Source of the DNA: Sporosarcina sp. PTS2304
Lineage (GTDB): Bacteria; Bacillota; Bacilli; Bacillales_A; Planococcaceae
Direction of reading: 5' to 3'
Assembly (NCBI RefSeq): GCF_003351785.1
Contig: NZ_CP031230.1
Coordinates: 1 to 64,000, forward strand
DNA length: 64,000 nucleotides
In this document: positions 55,022 through 64,000 of the stretch, one piece after another
Layout of the letters: every line of letters begins with the position of its first letter
Numbering within the stretch: position 1 is the first letter of the stretch
Notes under the pieces: generated by a model
Seen by the model: the letters and a program-made list of their open reading frames with translations, nothing else
Told to the model about the DNA's origin: nothing
The model's database searches: none
Position numbers and translations under genes: made by a program

Positions 55022-55068
55022 ACGGCGTATGACCAAGGTTTTACTTCTTGGTTTTATGGCGTTTTTTC
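55022..55068 (+). terminator. Terminator of yhgDE
   Basis: A hairpin with ACCAAG / CTTGGT inner and GCGT / ATGGCG-side outer pairing, followed by GTTTTTTCC. Confidence 0.7.
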
Positions 55069-55089
55069 CGTCTATTCGTAACGATTTCA

Positions 55090-55850
55090 TCTTGAAATAG
55101 ATACAAAAAAAGTAGCGTGGCTTCTCCAGTGCGGTGCAGAAAATGAGTGTACGTGCTAGGATTCTCCCTGCAGAACCGGACGCTTTCCTGAGGGGGCGCG
55201 GTGGACTCGCCAGAAATGCGTTGGCGATTACACCTGTCACCCTGATCCTCCAGGAGTCGCCGGTTCTTCCGGGAGAATCCTTGAGTTTGTGTCTGCAAGT
55301 CAGTTTGTGTTCGTCCAGAAATAGAGTGGGGTAAGTTCCGCTTTCTGAACAGTGTGGGTAAAGTTTTGGATTGCCTGATTGAATACATATAGAGTCATTG
55401 CTTTTTCTGCTCAGTCCATCGAAACAGTCATAGTAGCCAGCAACACTTCACCGCTTTTAACTTCAAAAACGGTCGCATTATATCAGACAAGTCTACTTGT
55501 TTTTCACTACCTACAAAGAGTGATCAACCTGTCTTGCACACACTAAGTACGGCTTGGAGCTTACAGACGATCGACTCCGGGAGGATCAGGGCGACAGGTG
55601 TAACTCGCAGAGCACTTTTGCGAGGTCCACCGCGCCCCCTCCGGAAAGCGTATCGTCTGGAAGCGCAAGCCATAAGACTCTTCAAGTTAGCCTTGCTCCA
55701 TCTAATAAACGAACATAAAGTAGCACACAAGTCCACGTAGTTTTCACCACTTACAAAAAGGTATCTAACTGTCTTGCACATACTAAGTATCGTCTGGAAG
55801 CGCAAGCCGCAAGACATTCTAAATCAGCTTCTCTCCATTCAACCTTTTAC
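55090..55850 (-). repeat. Modular dispersed repeat, composite copy in reverse orientation (type 2, linker, type 1, partial)
   Basis: A gene-free block. It has a type-2 palindrome without insert (about 55158-55284), a linker (55330-55545; near-identical over 200 bases to 41630-41850), a type-1 palindrome without insert (about 55568-55660) and a second collapsed type-1 end (55790-55835) that abuts the rbs promoter. Confidence 0.87.
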
Positions 55851-55854
55851 TCTA

Positions 55855-55903
55855 TTGACATGAAAAAACATCATCTGTTATCATGATGTGTAACCGGTAC
55901 CAC
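55855..55903 (+). promoter_or_regulatory. rbs operon promoter with LacI-type operator
   Basis: TTGACA (55855-55860) and TATCAT (55879-55884) are separated by 18 bases. Immediately downstream is the 16-bp palindrome GTGTAACCGGTACCAC (55888-55903), a LacI/RbsR-type operator with the central CCGG. RbsR bound there would block transcription in the absence of ribose. Confidence 0.75.
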
Positions 55904-55941
55904 ATATCGATGACACTCTATAAAGAATGAAGGTGAACTAG

Positions 55942-56922
55942 TTGGCGACTATACGGGACGTGGCAAAAAAGGCAGGGGTTTCCGCTGCGACTGTTTCGCG
56001 TTACTTGAATAATAAAGGCTATATTAGCGATGAAGCAAAACATGTAATTTCTGAAGCAATTAAAGAACTCAATTATCGTCCAAGCATGATTGCACGCTCT
56101 CTTAGTACGAAACAAACGACGTTCATAGGGTTGATTGTTCCGGATATAGTGAATCCTTTCTTTCCTGAATTGGCGAGAGCGATAGAGGACGTGGCGCTTG
56201 CTTATGGATATACGATTGTATTATGTAATTCAGATGAAAAAATAGAAAAAGAAATCCATTATATAACCACTTTGCAGCAAAAGTATGTGGCGGGCTTTAT
56301 TGTGGCGACGAGCCATGCAGAAGCAGAACATTACACAACAGTCAATTTGCCGATTGTGGCGATTGACCGTCGAATTCACTCGTCAATCCCACTAATCTCA
56401 ACAGCTAACCGAGAAGGAGCGAGAATCGGTGTGGAACATCTTTTGGCGAATGATTGCCGCCATATTTTGTGCATGCGGGGACCAGCCAGTGTAGGTCCTG
56501 CAAATGATCGCTTTTTAGGGTTTATGGACGCTATCGAGGGTAAAGATATACAAACGCATGTCGTAGAATGCCCGTTTCAATTTGAAGCATCTGAATTGGC
56601 AGCACGCGAGCAACTACAGCAACATGCGATAGATGGAATTTTTGCAAGTAGTGATGTGTCGGCTGCCGGTGCGTTGAAAGCTGCATATTCATTAGGTATA
56701 AAGGTTCCAGATCAATTGCAAATCGTAGGATATGATGGAACGATGTTGGCTAGTCAGTTAACTCCAGGGCTCACGACAGTGGCGCAAGATGTTTATAAGA
56801 TTGGTGCATTAGCCGCTAGAATGCTTATTAAATTAATAGAAGGTCAAGAAGTGACGGAACAAGAAATCCAGATTCCAGCCGAATTGATTATTCGAGAAAC
56901 TACAAGGAGTGGGTCGCAATGA
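55942..56922 (+). CDS. rbsR: Ribose operon repressor, LacI family
   Basis: A 326-residue LacI-type repressor. The helix-turn-helix and hinge (about 1-60: ATIRDVAKKAGVSAATVSRY, then YRPSMIARSLSTKQT) precede a periplasmic-binding-like effector domain (GLIVPDIVNPFFPELARAIE ... AIDGIFASSDVSAAGALKA). The start is TTG with AAGGTGA about 9 bases upstream. The stop overlaps rbsK by ATGA. It is the first gene of the ribose operon and likely autoregulates through the palindrome at 55888-55903. Confidence 0.92.
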   Translation: MATIRDVAKKAGVSAATVSRYLNNKGYISDEAKHVISEAIKELNYRPSMIARSLSTKQTTFIGLIVPDIVNPFFPELARAIEDVALAYGYTIVLCNSDEKIEKEIHYITTLQQKYVAGFIVATSHAEAEHYTTVNLPIVAIDRRIHSSIPLISTANREGARIGVEHLLANDCRHILCMRGPASVGPANDRFLGFMDAIEGKDIQTHVVECPFQFEASELAAREQLQQHAIDGIFASSDVSAAGALKAAYSLGIKVPDQLQIVGYDGTMLASQLTPGLTTVAQDVYKIGALAARMLIKLIEGQEVTEQEIQIPAELIIRETTRSGSQ

Positions 56923-57797
56923 TTACGGTGATTGGCAGTGCAAATATGGACTTAGTAGTAGGTACAGAAAACTTCCCAAACCAAGGGGAGACTGTTCTAG
57001 GTAATGTATTTGATACGGTGCCTGGCGGTAAAGGTGCGAACCAAGCAATTGCAGCAGCAAGGCTTGGTGGCGACGTTCACATGGTTTGCTGTGTAGGCAA
57101 TGATTTGTTTGGAACAAGCATTACAGACAATTTACAAAAGAATGCGATCGACTGTACAGGTGTGGCACAAGTTGAAGGAGCTTCAGGTATTGCTAATATT
57201 TTATTATCAGAAGGGGATAATCGTATTATTGTAGTCCCGGGCGCTAACTCATTATTACTGCCTTCGCACATTGATGAAGTAGAAGAGCAGATTAAAAAAA
57301 GCAAATTGGTGATATTGCAACTGGAGATTCCAATTCCAACCGTAGTGTATGCTTTGGCGAAGTGCCAAGCAATCGGTGTGCCGGTGCTTTTGAATCCTGC
57401 GCCAGCGCGTGGATTTGAACTGGATATGATGCCTTCTATTACTTACTTAACACCTAATGAAACTGAATGTGAACAAATTTTCGGTATGGATATGGTAGAG
57501 GCGTTAGAAAAATATCCTAATCGATTAATTATTACATTAGGAAGTGAAGGCGCACGATACTTCGATGGAGAACGACACGTCATTGTCGACGGTTTTAAAA
57601 CAACTGTTGTAGATACGACAGGTGCCGGTGATACATTTAACGGAGCCCTTGCACAAGCCATTGTGTTAGGAATGGATTTAGAAAAAGCGGTGAGATTTGC
57701 CAATGCTGCTGCTTCACTTTCTGTAGAAAAATTCGGTGCACAAGGCGGTATGCCGACGTTCAAAGAAGTACAAGAACGTCTGGAGGAACAGTCATGA
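56919..57797 (+). CDS. rbsK: Ribokinase
   Basis: A 292-residue PfkB-family sugar kinase that phosphorylates D-ribose to ribose-5-phosphate. The N-terminal motif VPGGKGANQAIAAARLGG (about 38-55) and the C-terminal anion hole/catalytic motif VVDTTGAGDTFNGALAQA (catalytic Asp about 239) are intact. The ATG overlaps the rbsR stop by 4 bases and the stop overlaps rbsD by 4 bases. Confidence 0.95.
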   Translation: MITVIGSANMDLVVGTENFPNQGETVLGNVFDTVPGGKGANQAIAAARLGGDVHMVCCVGNDLFGTSITDNLQKNAIDCTGVAQVEGASGIANILLSEGDNRIIVVPGANSLLLPSHIDEVEEQIKKSKLVILQLEIPIPTVVYALAKCQAIGVPVLLNPAPARGFELDMMPSITYLTPNETECEQIFGMDMVEALEKYPNRLIITLGSEGARYFDGERHVIVDGFKTTVVDTTGAGDTFNGALAQAIVLGMDLEKAVRFANAAASLSVEKFGAQGGMPTFKEVQERLEEQS

Positions 57798-58183
57798 AGA
57801 AACATGGCATCATTAATCGGGAAATCGCTGCAGTACTAGCTAAAATGGGCCATACAGATCAAATCACCATTGCAGATTGTGGATTACCTATTCCAGTAGG
57901 TGTTCCTTGTATTGATCTTTCTTATACATTAGGTAAACCAAGATTTATCGAAATTTTATTTGAAGTGTTAAAAGATTTTGAAGCAGAAAAAATCATTATT
58001 GCTTGTGAAATGAAACGAGAAAATCCGGCAGTGTATGAGCAAATAAGTAGCGTGCCATGTCAAATGGAAGAAATGACACATGAGCAGTTAAAGGAAGTAA
58101 CAAAGCAGTCGAAAGTGATTATTCGTACAGGAGAAGCGACGCCATATGCCAATGTAATCTTGCAGTCAGGCGTCATATTCTGA
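57794..58183 (+). CDS. rbsD: D-ribose pyranase
   Basis: A 129-residue RbsD that interconverts the beta-pyranose and beta-furanose forms of ribose so that ribokinase can act. Signatures are MKKHGIINREIAAVLAKMGH (with the catalytic-site His), IADCGLPIP and the C-terminal RTGEATPYANVILQSGVIF. ATG is coupled to rbsK (ATGA), and rbsA follows after 16 bases. Confidence 0.95.
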   Translation: MKKHGIINREIAAVLAKMGHTDQITIADCGLPIPVGVPCIDLSYTLGKPRFIEILFEVLKDFEAEKIIIACEMKRENPAVYEQISSVPCQMEEMTHEQLKEVTKQSKVIIRTGEATPYANVILQSGVIF

Positions 58184-58199
58184 AAGTGGGTGAACAGAA

Positions 58200-59696
58200 A
58201 TGATTGCGATGAGTGGGATTTCAAAAAGCTTTAACGGTAATAAAGTACTTGAGGATGTTCAGTTTGAAGTAAAGCAAGGCGAAATACATGCACTTATGGG
58301 TGAAAATGGTGCGGGTAAGTCTACATTGATGAAAATTTTGACGGGCATTTATACACGTGACGCTGGCGATGTATGGGTAAAAGGTGAAAAAGTAGAGTTT
58401 AAAAATGCCAAAGAAGCTGAAGCAGCGGGAATTGCGGTGATTCACCAAGAATTAAATATTTTGCCGGATTTGACGATTGCAGAAAACTTCTATTTAGGCA
58501 ATGAAGAAACTTTTGGCAAGAGTGGTATTTTAAAAACGAAGGATATGAATCGCAAAGCGGAAGAAATTTTAGCGAAACTTGGATTACACGTTGATGCACG
58601 TACAGTAGCACGAGAATTATCTGTCGGTAAACAACAAATCATTGAAATTGCCAAAGCTGTTTCATCGAACGCAGAACTGATTATTATGGATGAGCCGACT
58701 GCTGCTTTAACGGATCGTGAAATTGAAACGCTATTTGCTACTGTCCGCTCCTTACAAGCGGAAGGTGTCTCATTTGTTTATATTTCGCACCGAATGGAAG
58801 AAATATTCGCGATGTGTGATCGGATTACAATTTTACGTGATGGCCACTATGTTGGCGTGAAGAAAATAAAAGAAACTACATTTGAAGAAATTGTCCAGAT
58901 GATGGTAGGTCGTGAGTTAGGTGAGCGTTTTCCTAAGCGCACACATGCGATTGGTGATGTGAAGCTGAAAGTAGAAAACTTAGGACGCGATGATTTATTT
59001 GAAAATGTATCATTTGAGGTTCGAAAAGGTGAAATTTTGGGCGTTGCTGGCTTAATGGGTGCTGGTCGAACGGAAGTTATTCAATCTATTTTCGGTTATA
59101 AGAAGCCTACAGCAGGAGAAATCTTTATTGACGGTAAAAAAGTAGTGATTTCCAACCCGTTACAAGCGAAAAAACATGGCATCGGATACGTTACGGAGGA
59201 TCGCAAATCAGAAGGGCTTATTGTAGATTTTTCTGTACGGGACAATATGAGTTTAACGAATTTTGATCGAATTTCAAAGTCAGGTATTATTCAGAAAGCG
59301 AAAGAAAATTTACTATACGATACGATGTCAAAACGTTTAGGTGTACGTACATCTGGTCCAGAACAAAGCGTGAAATCGTTAAGTGGTGGGAATCAGCAAA
59401 AAGTCGTTATTGCAAAGTGGCTGGGAATTGAGCCGGACATTTTGTTTTTGGATGAACCGACGCGTGGTGTCGATGTAGGCGCAAAGAAAGAAATTTACAG
59501 CATCATTAACGAACTGGCTGCACGCGGTGTGGCGATTGTTATGATTTCATCGGAACTGCCAGAAGTGATCGGAATGGCAGATCGTGTGCTAGTAATGCAT
59601 GAAGGACATTTGATGGCGGATTTACCGAAAGAAGAAATGACACAAGAACGCATTATGCATTTTGCTACAGGAGGTGACAAAGTTGTCCAAAACTAA
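58200..59696 (+). CDS. rbsA: Ribose ABC transporter, ATP-binding protein
   Basis: A 498-residue tandem ABC ATPase. The N-terminal half has Walker [10 protein letters not shown], signature [15 protein letters not shown] and Walker [12 protein letters not shown]. The C-terminal half has a degenerate Walker A region [12 protein letters not shown], signature [16 protein letters not shown] and Walker [15 protein letters not shown]. This is the usual RbsA arrangement, energising import of D-ribose with RbsC and RbsB. Confidence 0.96.
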   Translation: MIAMSGISKSFNGNKVLEDVQFEVKQGEIHALMGENGAGKSTLMKILTGIYTRDAGDVWVKGEKVEFKNAKEAEAAGIAVIHQELNILPDLTIAENFYLGNEETFGKSGILKTKDMNRKAEEILAKLGLHVDARTVARELSVGKQQIIEIAKAVSSNAELIIMDEPTAALTDREIETLFATVRSLQAEGVSFVYISHRMEEIFAMCDRITILRDGHYVGVKKIKETTFEEIVQMMVGRELGERFPKRTHAIGDVKLKVENLGRDDLFENVSFEVRKGEILGVAGLMGAGRTEVIQSIFGYKKPTAGEIFIDGKKVVISNPLQAKKHGIGYVTEDRKSEGLIVDFSVRDNMSLTNFDRISKSGIIQKAKENLLYDTMSKRLGVRTSGPEQSVKSLSGGNQQKVVIAKWLGIEPDILFLDEPTRGVDVGAKKEIYSIINELAARGVAIVMISSELPEVIGMADRVLVMHEGHLMADLPKEEMTQERIMHFATGGDKVVQN

Positions 59697-60624
59697 TATG
59701 AAGTCTTCACTACAAAAATTAGGTCCCGTCATTGGACTACTATTAATCGTTGTTATTATTTCAATTATGAGCCCGAGTTTTTTAACACTTAACAATCTGT
59801 TCAACGTACTGCGTCAAGTGTCGATTAATGCGTTGATTGCATTTGGGATGACGTTTGTTATTTTAACAGGCGGTATCGATTTATCGGTTGGATCTATATT
59901 AGCACTAACCGGAGCCGTGACAGCTGGGATGATGTCAGGCGGAATGGATCCTGTTTTTGCTATGATTCTTGGTGTATTGCTCGGTGTGTTACTAGGAGCT
60001 ATTAACGGATTGATTATCGCAAAAGGAAAAGTCGCACCATTCATTGCAACACTAGCGACGATGACTATTTTCCGCGGTTTGACACTTGTGTACACAGAAG
60101 GACGTCCTATTTCAGGACTAGGAGATTCGCTGACGTTCCAAATGCTCGGTAAAGGATATGTTTTCGGTATTCCTGTTCCGGTCATTACAATGGCGATCGC
60201 ATTTGCAGTATTATACTTTATTTTAAAGAAAACTACTTTCGGACGTCGTGTGTATGCGGTAGGTGGCAACGAAGAAGCATCTCGTTTATCAGGAATTAAC
60301 GTAGACCGAGTTAAGATCTATGTTTATTCATTGGCAGGCGGTTTGACTGCGATTGCGGCGTTGATTTTAACATCACGTTTAAATTCAGCACAGCCAACTG
60401 CAGGGAATATGTTCGAATTAGACGCCATTGCTGCAGTCGTGCTCGGCGGTACAAGTTTAACAGGTGGTCGGGGTTGGATTGTCGGAACGTTAGTCGGTGC
60501 CTTAATCATCGGAGTCTTAAATAACGGATTAAATTTGATCGGCGTATCCTCTTTCTTCCAACAGGTCGTAAAGGGTGCAGTTATATTAATTGCCGTGTTA
60601 TTGGATCGCAAAAAAACAGCATAA
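59683..60624 (+). CDS. rbsC: Ribose ABC transporter, permease
   Basis: A 313-residue BPD_transp_2 permease with about 8-10 transmembrane helices (motifs [37 protein letters not shown]). The TTG at 59683 is chosen because AGGAGGTGA lies 5-7 bases upstream. The gene then overlaps the rbsA end by 14 bases. An upstream in-frame start at 59662 lacks a ribosome site. Confidence 0.93.
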   Translation: MSKTNMKSSLQKLGPVIGLLLIVVIISIMSPSFLTLNNLFNVLRQVSINALIAFGMTFVILTGGIDLSVGSILALTGAVTAGMMSGGMDPVFAMILGVLLGVLLGAINGLIIAKGKVAPFIATLATMTIFRGLTLVYTEGRPISGLGDSLTFQMLGKGYVFGIPVPVITMAIAFAVLYFILKKTTFGRRVYAVGGNEEASRLSGINVDRVKIYVYSLAGGLTAIAALILTSRLNSAQPTAGNMFELDAIAAVVLGGTSLTGGRGWIVGTLVGALIIGVLNNGLNLIGVSSFFQQVVKGAVILIAVLLDRKKTA

Positions 60625-60637
60625 GGAGATGAAACGC

Positions 60638-61570
60638 ATGAAAAATGTAAAATGGTTATTTCTTATGGCAGTAGTTTTAGTATTAGCCGCTTGTTCAATG
60701 GAGCAGCCAGGTTCGGGCTCATCAGATGATGAAGGTGATGCTAGTAAAGATGGAGAGAAGACATATAAAGTGGGGCTATCAGTCTCTACTTTAAACAATC
60801 CATTCTTCGTTACGTTAAGTGAAGGGGTTAAAGAACAAGCGAAAGAATCGGGATCAAAAGTAATTGTCGTTGACGCACAGGATGACGCTTCAAAACAAGC
60901 GAGCGATGTAGAAGATTTGATCCAACAAGGTGTCGATTTATTGATCATTAACCCAACGGATTCTCAAGCGGTCGTGTCTGCAGTAGAATCTGCGAACAGC
61001 TCCAATATTCCCGTCATTACGGTTGACCGCAGTGCAGAAGGCGGAGAAGTTGTTTCACATATTGCATCTGATAACAAAGCAGGCGGAGTACTAGCAGGTG
61101 AGTACATGCTGGAATTGCTCGGTGAAGACAATGCAAAAGTAGTTGAACTCGAAGGAATTGCAGGATCTTCAGCAGCGCGTGACCGTGGAGCTGGTTTTAA
61201 TGAAGCAGTAAACGGTAAAGTGAATATCGTAGCGAAACAAACAGCAAACTTTAATCGTGCAGAAGGTTTAACAGTTATGGAAAACATTTTGCAGGCGAAT
61301 CCTGATATTGCTGGCGTATTCGCTCACAACGATGAAATGGCCCTTGGTGCATTAGAAGCTATTCATTCGGCTGGTAAAGATGTAATCGTTATTGGATTTG
61401 ATGCGACTGATGATGCGATTGCTTCTGTTAAAGAAGGAAAGTTAGCGGCGACGATTGCTCAAAAGCCGGAAGAAATCGGAAAGAAGGCAATGGAAGCAGC
61501 GGTTGCGACTTTAAAGGGTGAAGAAGTAGAAGCTGACATTCCTGTAGATTTGGAATTGATCAAAGAGTAA
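60638..61570 (+). CDS. rbsB: Ribose ABC transporter, substrate-binding lipoprotein
   Basis: A 310-residue lipoprotein. The signal peptide with lipobox LVLAAC is followed by a Gly/Ser/Asp-rich tether. The sugar-binding fold contains VGLSVSTLNNPFFVTLSEGV, VITVDRSAEGGEVVSHIASDN, VFAHNDEMALGALEAI and IGFDATDDAIASVKEG. AAGGAGATG precedes the ATG at 60638. It binds ribose outside the membrane and delivers it to RbsC. Confidence 0.95.
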   Translation: MKNVKWLFLMAVVLVLAACSMEQPGSGSSDDEGDASKDGEKTYKVGLSVSTLNNPFFVTLSEGVKEQAKESGSKVIVVDAQDDASKQASDVEDLIQQGVDLLIINPTDSQAVVSAVESANSSNIPVITVDRSAEGGEVVSHIASDNKAGGVLAGEYMLELLGEDNAKVVELEGIAGSSAARDRGAGFNEAVNGKVNIVAKQTANFNRAEGLTVMENILQANPDIAGVFAHNDEMALGALEAIHSAGKDVIVIGFDATDDAIASVKEGKLAATIAQKPEEIGKKAMEAAVATLKGEEVEADIPVDLELIKE

Positions 61571-61581
61571 AACACTATTTG

Positions 61582-61620
61582 CAACTCTCAATCGGATAAA
61601 CCGTTTGGGAGTTTTTTTGT
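61582..61620 (+). terminator. Terminator of the rbs operon
   Basis: A hairpin AACTCTCAA / TTTGGGAGTT with a 12-base loop, followed by TTTTTTG. Confidence 0.9.
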
Positions 61621-61680
61621 GGAAATCTATCAAAAAACTCATTTTCCTGTATACTATATAGTAAAAGGAGGATGATAGTT

Positions 61681-63354
61681 TTGAAGTTTATGAAGTTGCT
61701 TCTATATATATGGACCGTACTATTTATAAGTTTATTCACAACCGTTTCAACAGTAGAAGCCGCTACTATCGCCTGGCCACATTCATCAGATGAAGAGCCG
61801 AATAAATCGTGGAAAGTGACATTTAATAAATCTGTAGATCGTGCGACGGTCAATCCAGAGACGCTATATATTACGGATTCAAAAGGCGTCAAACAAGCAA
61901 ATTCGTGGACGTTTTCAAATAACGATCAATCGATACATATTGCCCCACCAGCAGATGGTTATCGTTTTGCAGAAACGTATACGATGCATATTACGGAGTC
62001 TGTTCGGACAATTGAAGGAAAAGCGTTAAAACAACGTGTTAGTAAAACGTTTACGATTAAAAAGCAACCAACCTATGAGGTCGTAACAGTTAAATCAGAT
62101 GGTAGCACGACCGTAGTAAATAATTTTTCTAATTTCGGAGATGCTTTGCGTCAGATGGGGTCAAATGAAGCGATTATGTTTCAAGGTAAGATTATTCATA
62201 TGCCCGCTGGATTAGTGTCTACGAAATCATTAGGTTCTAGTTCGTTAACGATTCTTCATTCAGATAAACTTTTGAAAAAGGAAATAACATACGTGCCGGC
62301 GGATACGGAATTAGTATATGTGGATTCAACAGAAACTTACGTAGAAGTTGAGTTGGCAGGGGTGAATTATTTTATAAAGCAAGGCAATAGTCAGTTACTT
62401 CCGATTCAAACAATACGTGATCGATCGTATTATTTTGTTCGAGATGGTTCATTATTTCATTCGATTTATGCGCATAAAACAGCTAAGTATGGAACATATG
62501 AAATGGGAATAGCACCTTCGTTTATGAGAGAAGGTGTAAAATACTTCAGCACAGACGGTAGTCATTTTTCTGATGAAACCGGACAAGCTGTAGGAGTTGC
62601 TTATCAATATTTTCAGTACTTGCCGTTACGCAGTGAAACGCGCTACACAGCTGAAGAGTTGGATGCTTATATACTAAAAAGACTACAACAATTGGAACAA
62701 GCTTATCCGAACTCTCTCGTTTATCGCGATGCAGCGACTAAAAGTAAGTTACTAGGATTGGGTACTGAACTTAAGAGGATTGAAGCAGAAAATCATGTCA
62801 ATGCCATGCACATATTGGCGTTGGCACAGCATGAAAGTACGTATGGGTTAAGTACATACGCACAAAAGTATAATAACTTATTTGGTTTATATGTAACAGA
62901 TGACAATCCATCCAAAAAGTATTTTGAAACAGTCGGTGAAAATATCGAAGCACTATTGAATGCGTTTCTTAACAAAAATTACTTACCCCCGAACGCAAAA
63001 TATGCAAACGGTACAAACTTTGGAAATAAAGCAGTCGGTGTCAACGTCAAGTATGCATCTGATCCATATTGGGGGTCGAAAATTGCAGGTCATCTTTATC
63101 GCATGGATCGGATGATGGGAAGTCTTGAATTGACGAATCAACAAACACTTGGCGTGACGAATACAGAAGATTTAAAAGTTCGTCTTGATCCTAATACAAG
63201 TCGTCCGTGGGTTTATAACTATCCAAAAGCAGGCATGCCGTTACTGATTTTAAATGACCAATTGCCGGACAATCCATGGATTAGTATTCGTTCAGATACG
63301 ATACCTTATGAAACATTGTACGTACATGGAAAATATGTAGATAAAATCAATTGA
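61681..63354 (+). CDS. Secreted endo-beta-N-acetylglucosaminidase with N-terminal Ig-like domain
   Basis: A 557-residue secreted autolysin-type enzyme. TTG at 61681 has AGGAGG 9 bases upstream; an ATG at 61672 lies inside that site. A signal peptide (about 1-28, LLLYIWTVLFISLFTTVSTVEA) precedes a Big_5/SbsA-like Ig domain (about 32-120, KSWKVTFNKSVDRATVNPETLYI) and a middle beta-rich region. The C-terminal glucosaminidase (GH73-type) domain (about 355-480) contains the catalytic-Glu segment ILALAQHESTYGLSTYAQKYNNLFGLYV and a WGSKIAGHLYRMDRMM ending. It is expected to cleave peptidoglycan between GlcNAc and MurNAc. It is a single-gene unit with its own terminator. Confidence 0.88.
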   Translation: MKFMKLLLYIWTVLFISLFTTVSTVEAATIAWPHSSDEEPNKSWKVTFNKSVDRATVNPETLYITDSKGVKQANSWTFSNNDQSIHIAPPADGYRFAETYTMHITESVRTIEGKALKQRVSKTFTIKKQPTYEVVTVKSDGSTTVVNNFSNFGDALRQMGSNEAIMFQGKIIHMPAGLVSTKSLGSSSLTILHSDKLLKKEITYVPADTELVYVDSTETYVEVELAGVNYFIKQGNSQLLPIQTIRDRSYYFVRDGSLFHSIYAHKTAKYGTYEMGIAPSFMREGVKYFSTDGSHFSDETGQAVGVAYQYFQYLPLRSETRYTAEELDAYILKRLQQLEQAYPNSLVYRDAATKSKLLGLGTELKRIEAENHVNAMHILALAQHESTYGLSTYAQKYNNLFGLYVTDDNPSKKYFETVGENIEALLNAFLNKNYLPPNAKYANGTNFGNKAVGVNVKYASDPYWGSKIAGHLYRMDRMMGSLELTNQQTLGVTNTEDLKVRLDPNTSRPWVYNYPKAGMPLLILNDQLPDNPWISIRSDTIPYETLYVHGKYVDKIN

Positions 63355-63361
63355 ATAGCGC

Positions 63362-63408
63362 AAAAAACATCAGAAAATCATATTACATGATCTTCTGATG
63401 TTTTTTTT
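63362..63408 (+). terminator. Terminator of the glucosaminidase gene
   Basis: A hairpin AAAAACATCAGAA / TTCTGATGTTTTT followed by a T-run. Confidence 0.92.
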
Positions 63409-63438
63409 GAATAGTTTCATTTTTTAGGAAATAGAAGA

Positions 63439-63472
63439 TTGACAAATTAATAGTTACTCGATACTATTAATT
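63439..63472 (+). promoter_or_regulatory. Promoter with overlapping palindrome
   Basis: TTGACA (63439-63444), a 17-base spacer and TACTAT (63462-63467). The spacer and -10 box form an inverted repeat with arms AATTAATAGT (63445-63454) and ACTATTAATT (63463-63472), a likely repressor site. Confidence 0.7.
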
Positions 63473-63542
63473 TAAGTCATAGTACCTAATTTTAATTATG
63501 ATATTAACATACTAAAGATATGATTATAAAGGGGTGTTAATA

Positions 63543-64000
63543 ATGAAAAGAGTAGTTTGGAGCGTACTGATTGCAGGATTATTACTACTTACCACTACCC
63601 ATGCCGAAGCATCTATAGAGAGTTATCAACCATCTACGATCTATTCCACGACTAAAGATTTTATCACTGGTGAAGTGAGTTATCATCGCGTAAATCATTC
63701 ACACACGGAAGACGTTGCAGTTGAATCAATAGAACTGGAAAATTACCAGCAGATGGTACCTTTCATTAGAGAAGCAATTGGAAAAATGGACAACTCTATC
63801 GTGTTTGAGTATGAAGTCATCTCTGATCAAGCGTTCGACAGCAAAGAACATAATGAAGAAATTATCCTATTATGGAATGAATTACTTAAAGAGGGTACGT
63901 ATGAAACGGGAGTAATACGAAAAATGTCATTTGTGAATCATTATACTTCAGGTTCCGTGACAAAAGTGAAAATTGAAATCACCATTCATTACAATCATAC
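63543..64000 (+). CDS. Secreted protein of unknown function, N-terminal part (cut by window end)
   Basis: An ATG with AAAGGGGTG 6-8 bases upstream opens a frame that stays open for 152 codons to the end of the window. It begins with a signal peptide (KRVVWSVLIAGLLLLTTTHA, cleavage near AEA). The mature part is hydrophilic with alternating beta/helix character (FEYEVISDQAF, EEIILLWNELLKEGTYETG, KVKIEITIHYNH). I do not recognise a family with confidence. The pattern resembles regions that precede transglutaminase-like domains in secreted Bacillaceae proteins, but that domain, if present, is beyond the window. It is driven by the palindrome-overlapped promoter at 63439. Confidence 0.6.
   Translation, partial: MKRVVWSVLIAGLLLLTTTHAEASIESYQPSTIYSTTKDFITGEVSYHRVNHSHTEDVAVESIELENYQQMVPFIREAIGKMDNSIVFEYEVISDQAFDSKEHNEEIILLWNELLKEGTYETGVIRKMSFVNHYTSGSVTKVKIEITIHYNH

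Overview
The window looks like a chromosomal segment of a low-to-moderate GC, Gram-positive Bacillota of the Sporosarcina / Planococcaceae type. This is an inference from AGGAGG-type ribosome sites, frequent TTG and GTG starts, Bacillus-type gene sets (rocB, hutH, mtnKWXD, glpD, thiXYZ, yhgDE, rbsRKDACB), a CcpA-like cre site, and TPP and cobalamin riboswitches. No rRNA, tRNA, phage or CRISPR locus was seen.

Left part (1-20.5 kb): the 3' end of L-lactate dehydrogenase and a D-2-hydroxyacid dehydrogenase; rocB divergent from an IclR regulator with tandem palindromes between them; a 7TM sensor kinase / SARP-type response regulator pair; a large leucine-rich-repeat surface protein gene cut in two by an ISL3-family element (8-bp target duplication, frameshifted transposase); a four-gene partner-switching operon (SpoIIE-type phosphatase, RsbW-like kinase, chemoreceptor, STAS protein); a GrpE-like plus TPR membrane protein pair; and a zinc-ribbon/YARHG membrane protein.

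Middle (20.6-35.2 kb): a strictly phased 21-bp tandem array of 50 cores has been split by two apparently identical 2508-bp IS66 elements, each with its own 8-bp target duplication. A second locus with 8 cores of the same array lies at 31.15-31.31 kb. Between them is a hutH - permease - DapF-fold racemase cluster with a cre-like palindrome. The methionine-salvage operon mtnKWXD follows on the minus strand, behind a leader that ends in an intrinsic terminator but has no recognisable S-box.

Right part (35.2-64 kb): transcription units are separated by 0.75-1 kb modular palindromic repeats (35.2, 41.1, 44.8, 50.5 and 55.1 kb; shorter relatives at 3.3 and 17.1 kb). The units are glpD and a subtilase-BIG2-CAP fusion protein; thiXYZ under a TPP riboswitch; a 1476-residue surface protein with three DUF4430-like and two alpha/alpha-toroid regions under a cobalamin riboswitch, which I read as a bacterial transcobalamin-like B12 protein; and a TetR/YhgE pair. 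The full ribose operon rbsRKDACB, a secreted glucosaminidase and the start of another secreted protein complete the window.

Best candidates for something undescribed are the 21-bp phased array, the modular repeat family, the B12-switched transcobalamin-like protein, the histidine racemase-like gene beside hutH, and the non-S-box mtnK leader.
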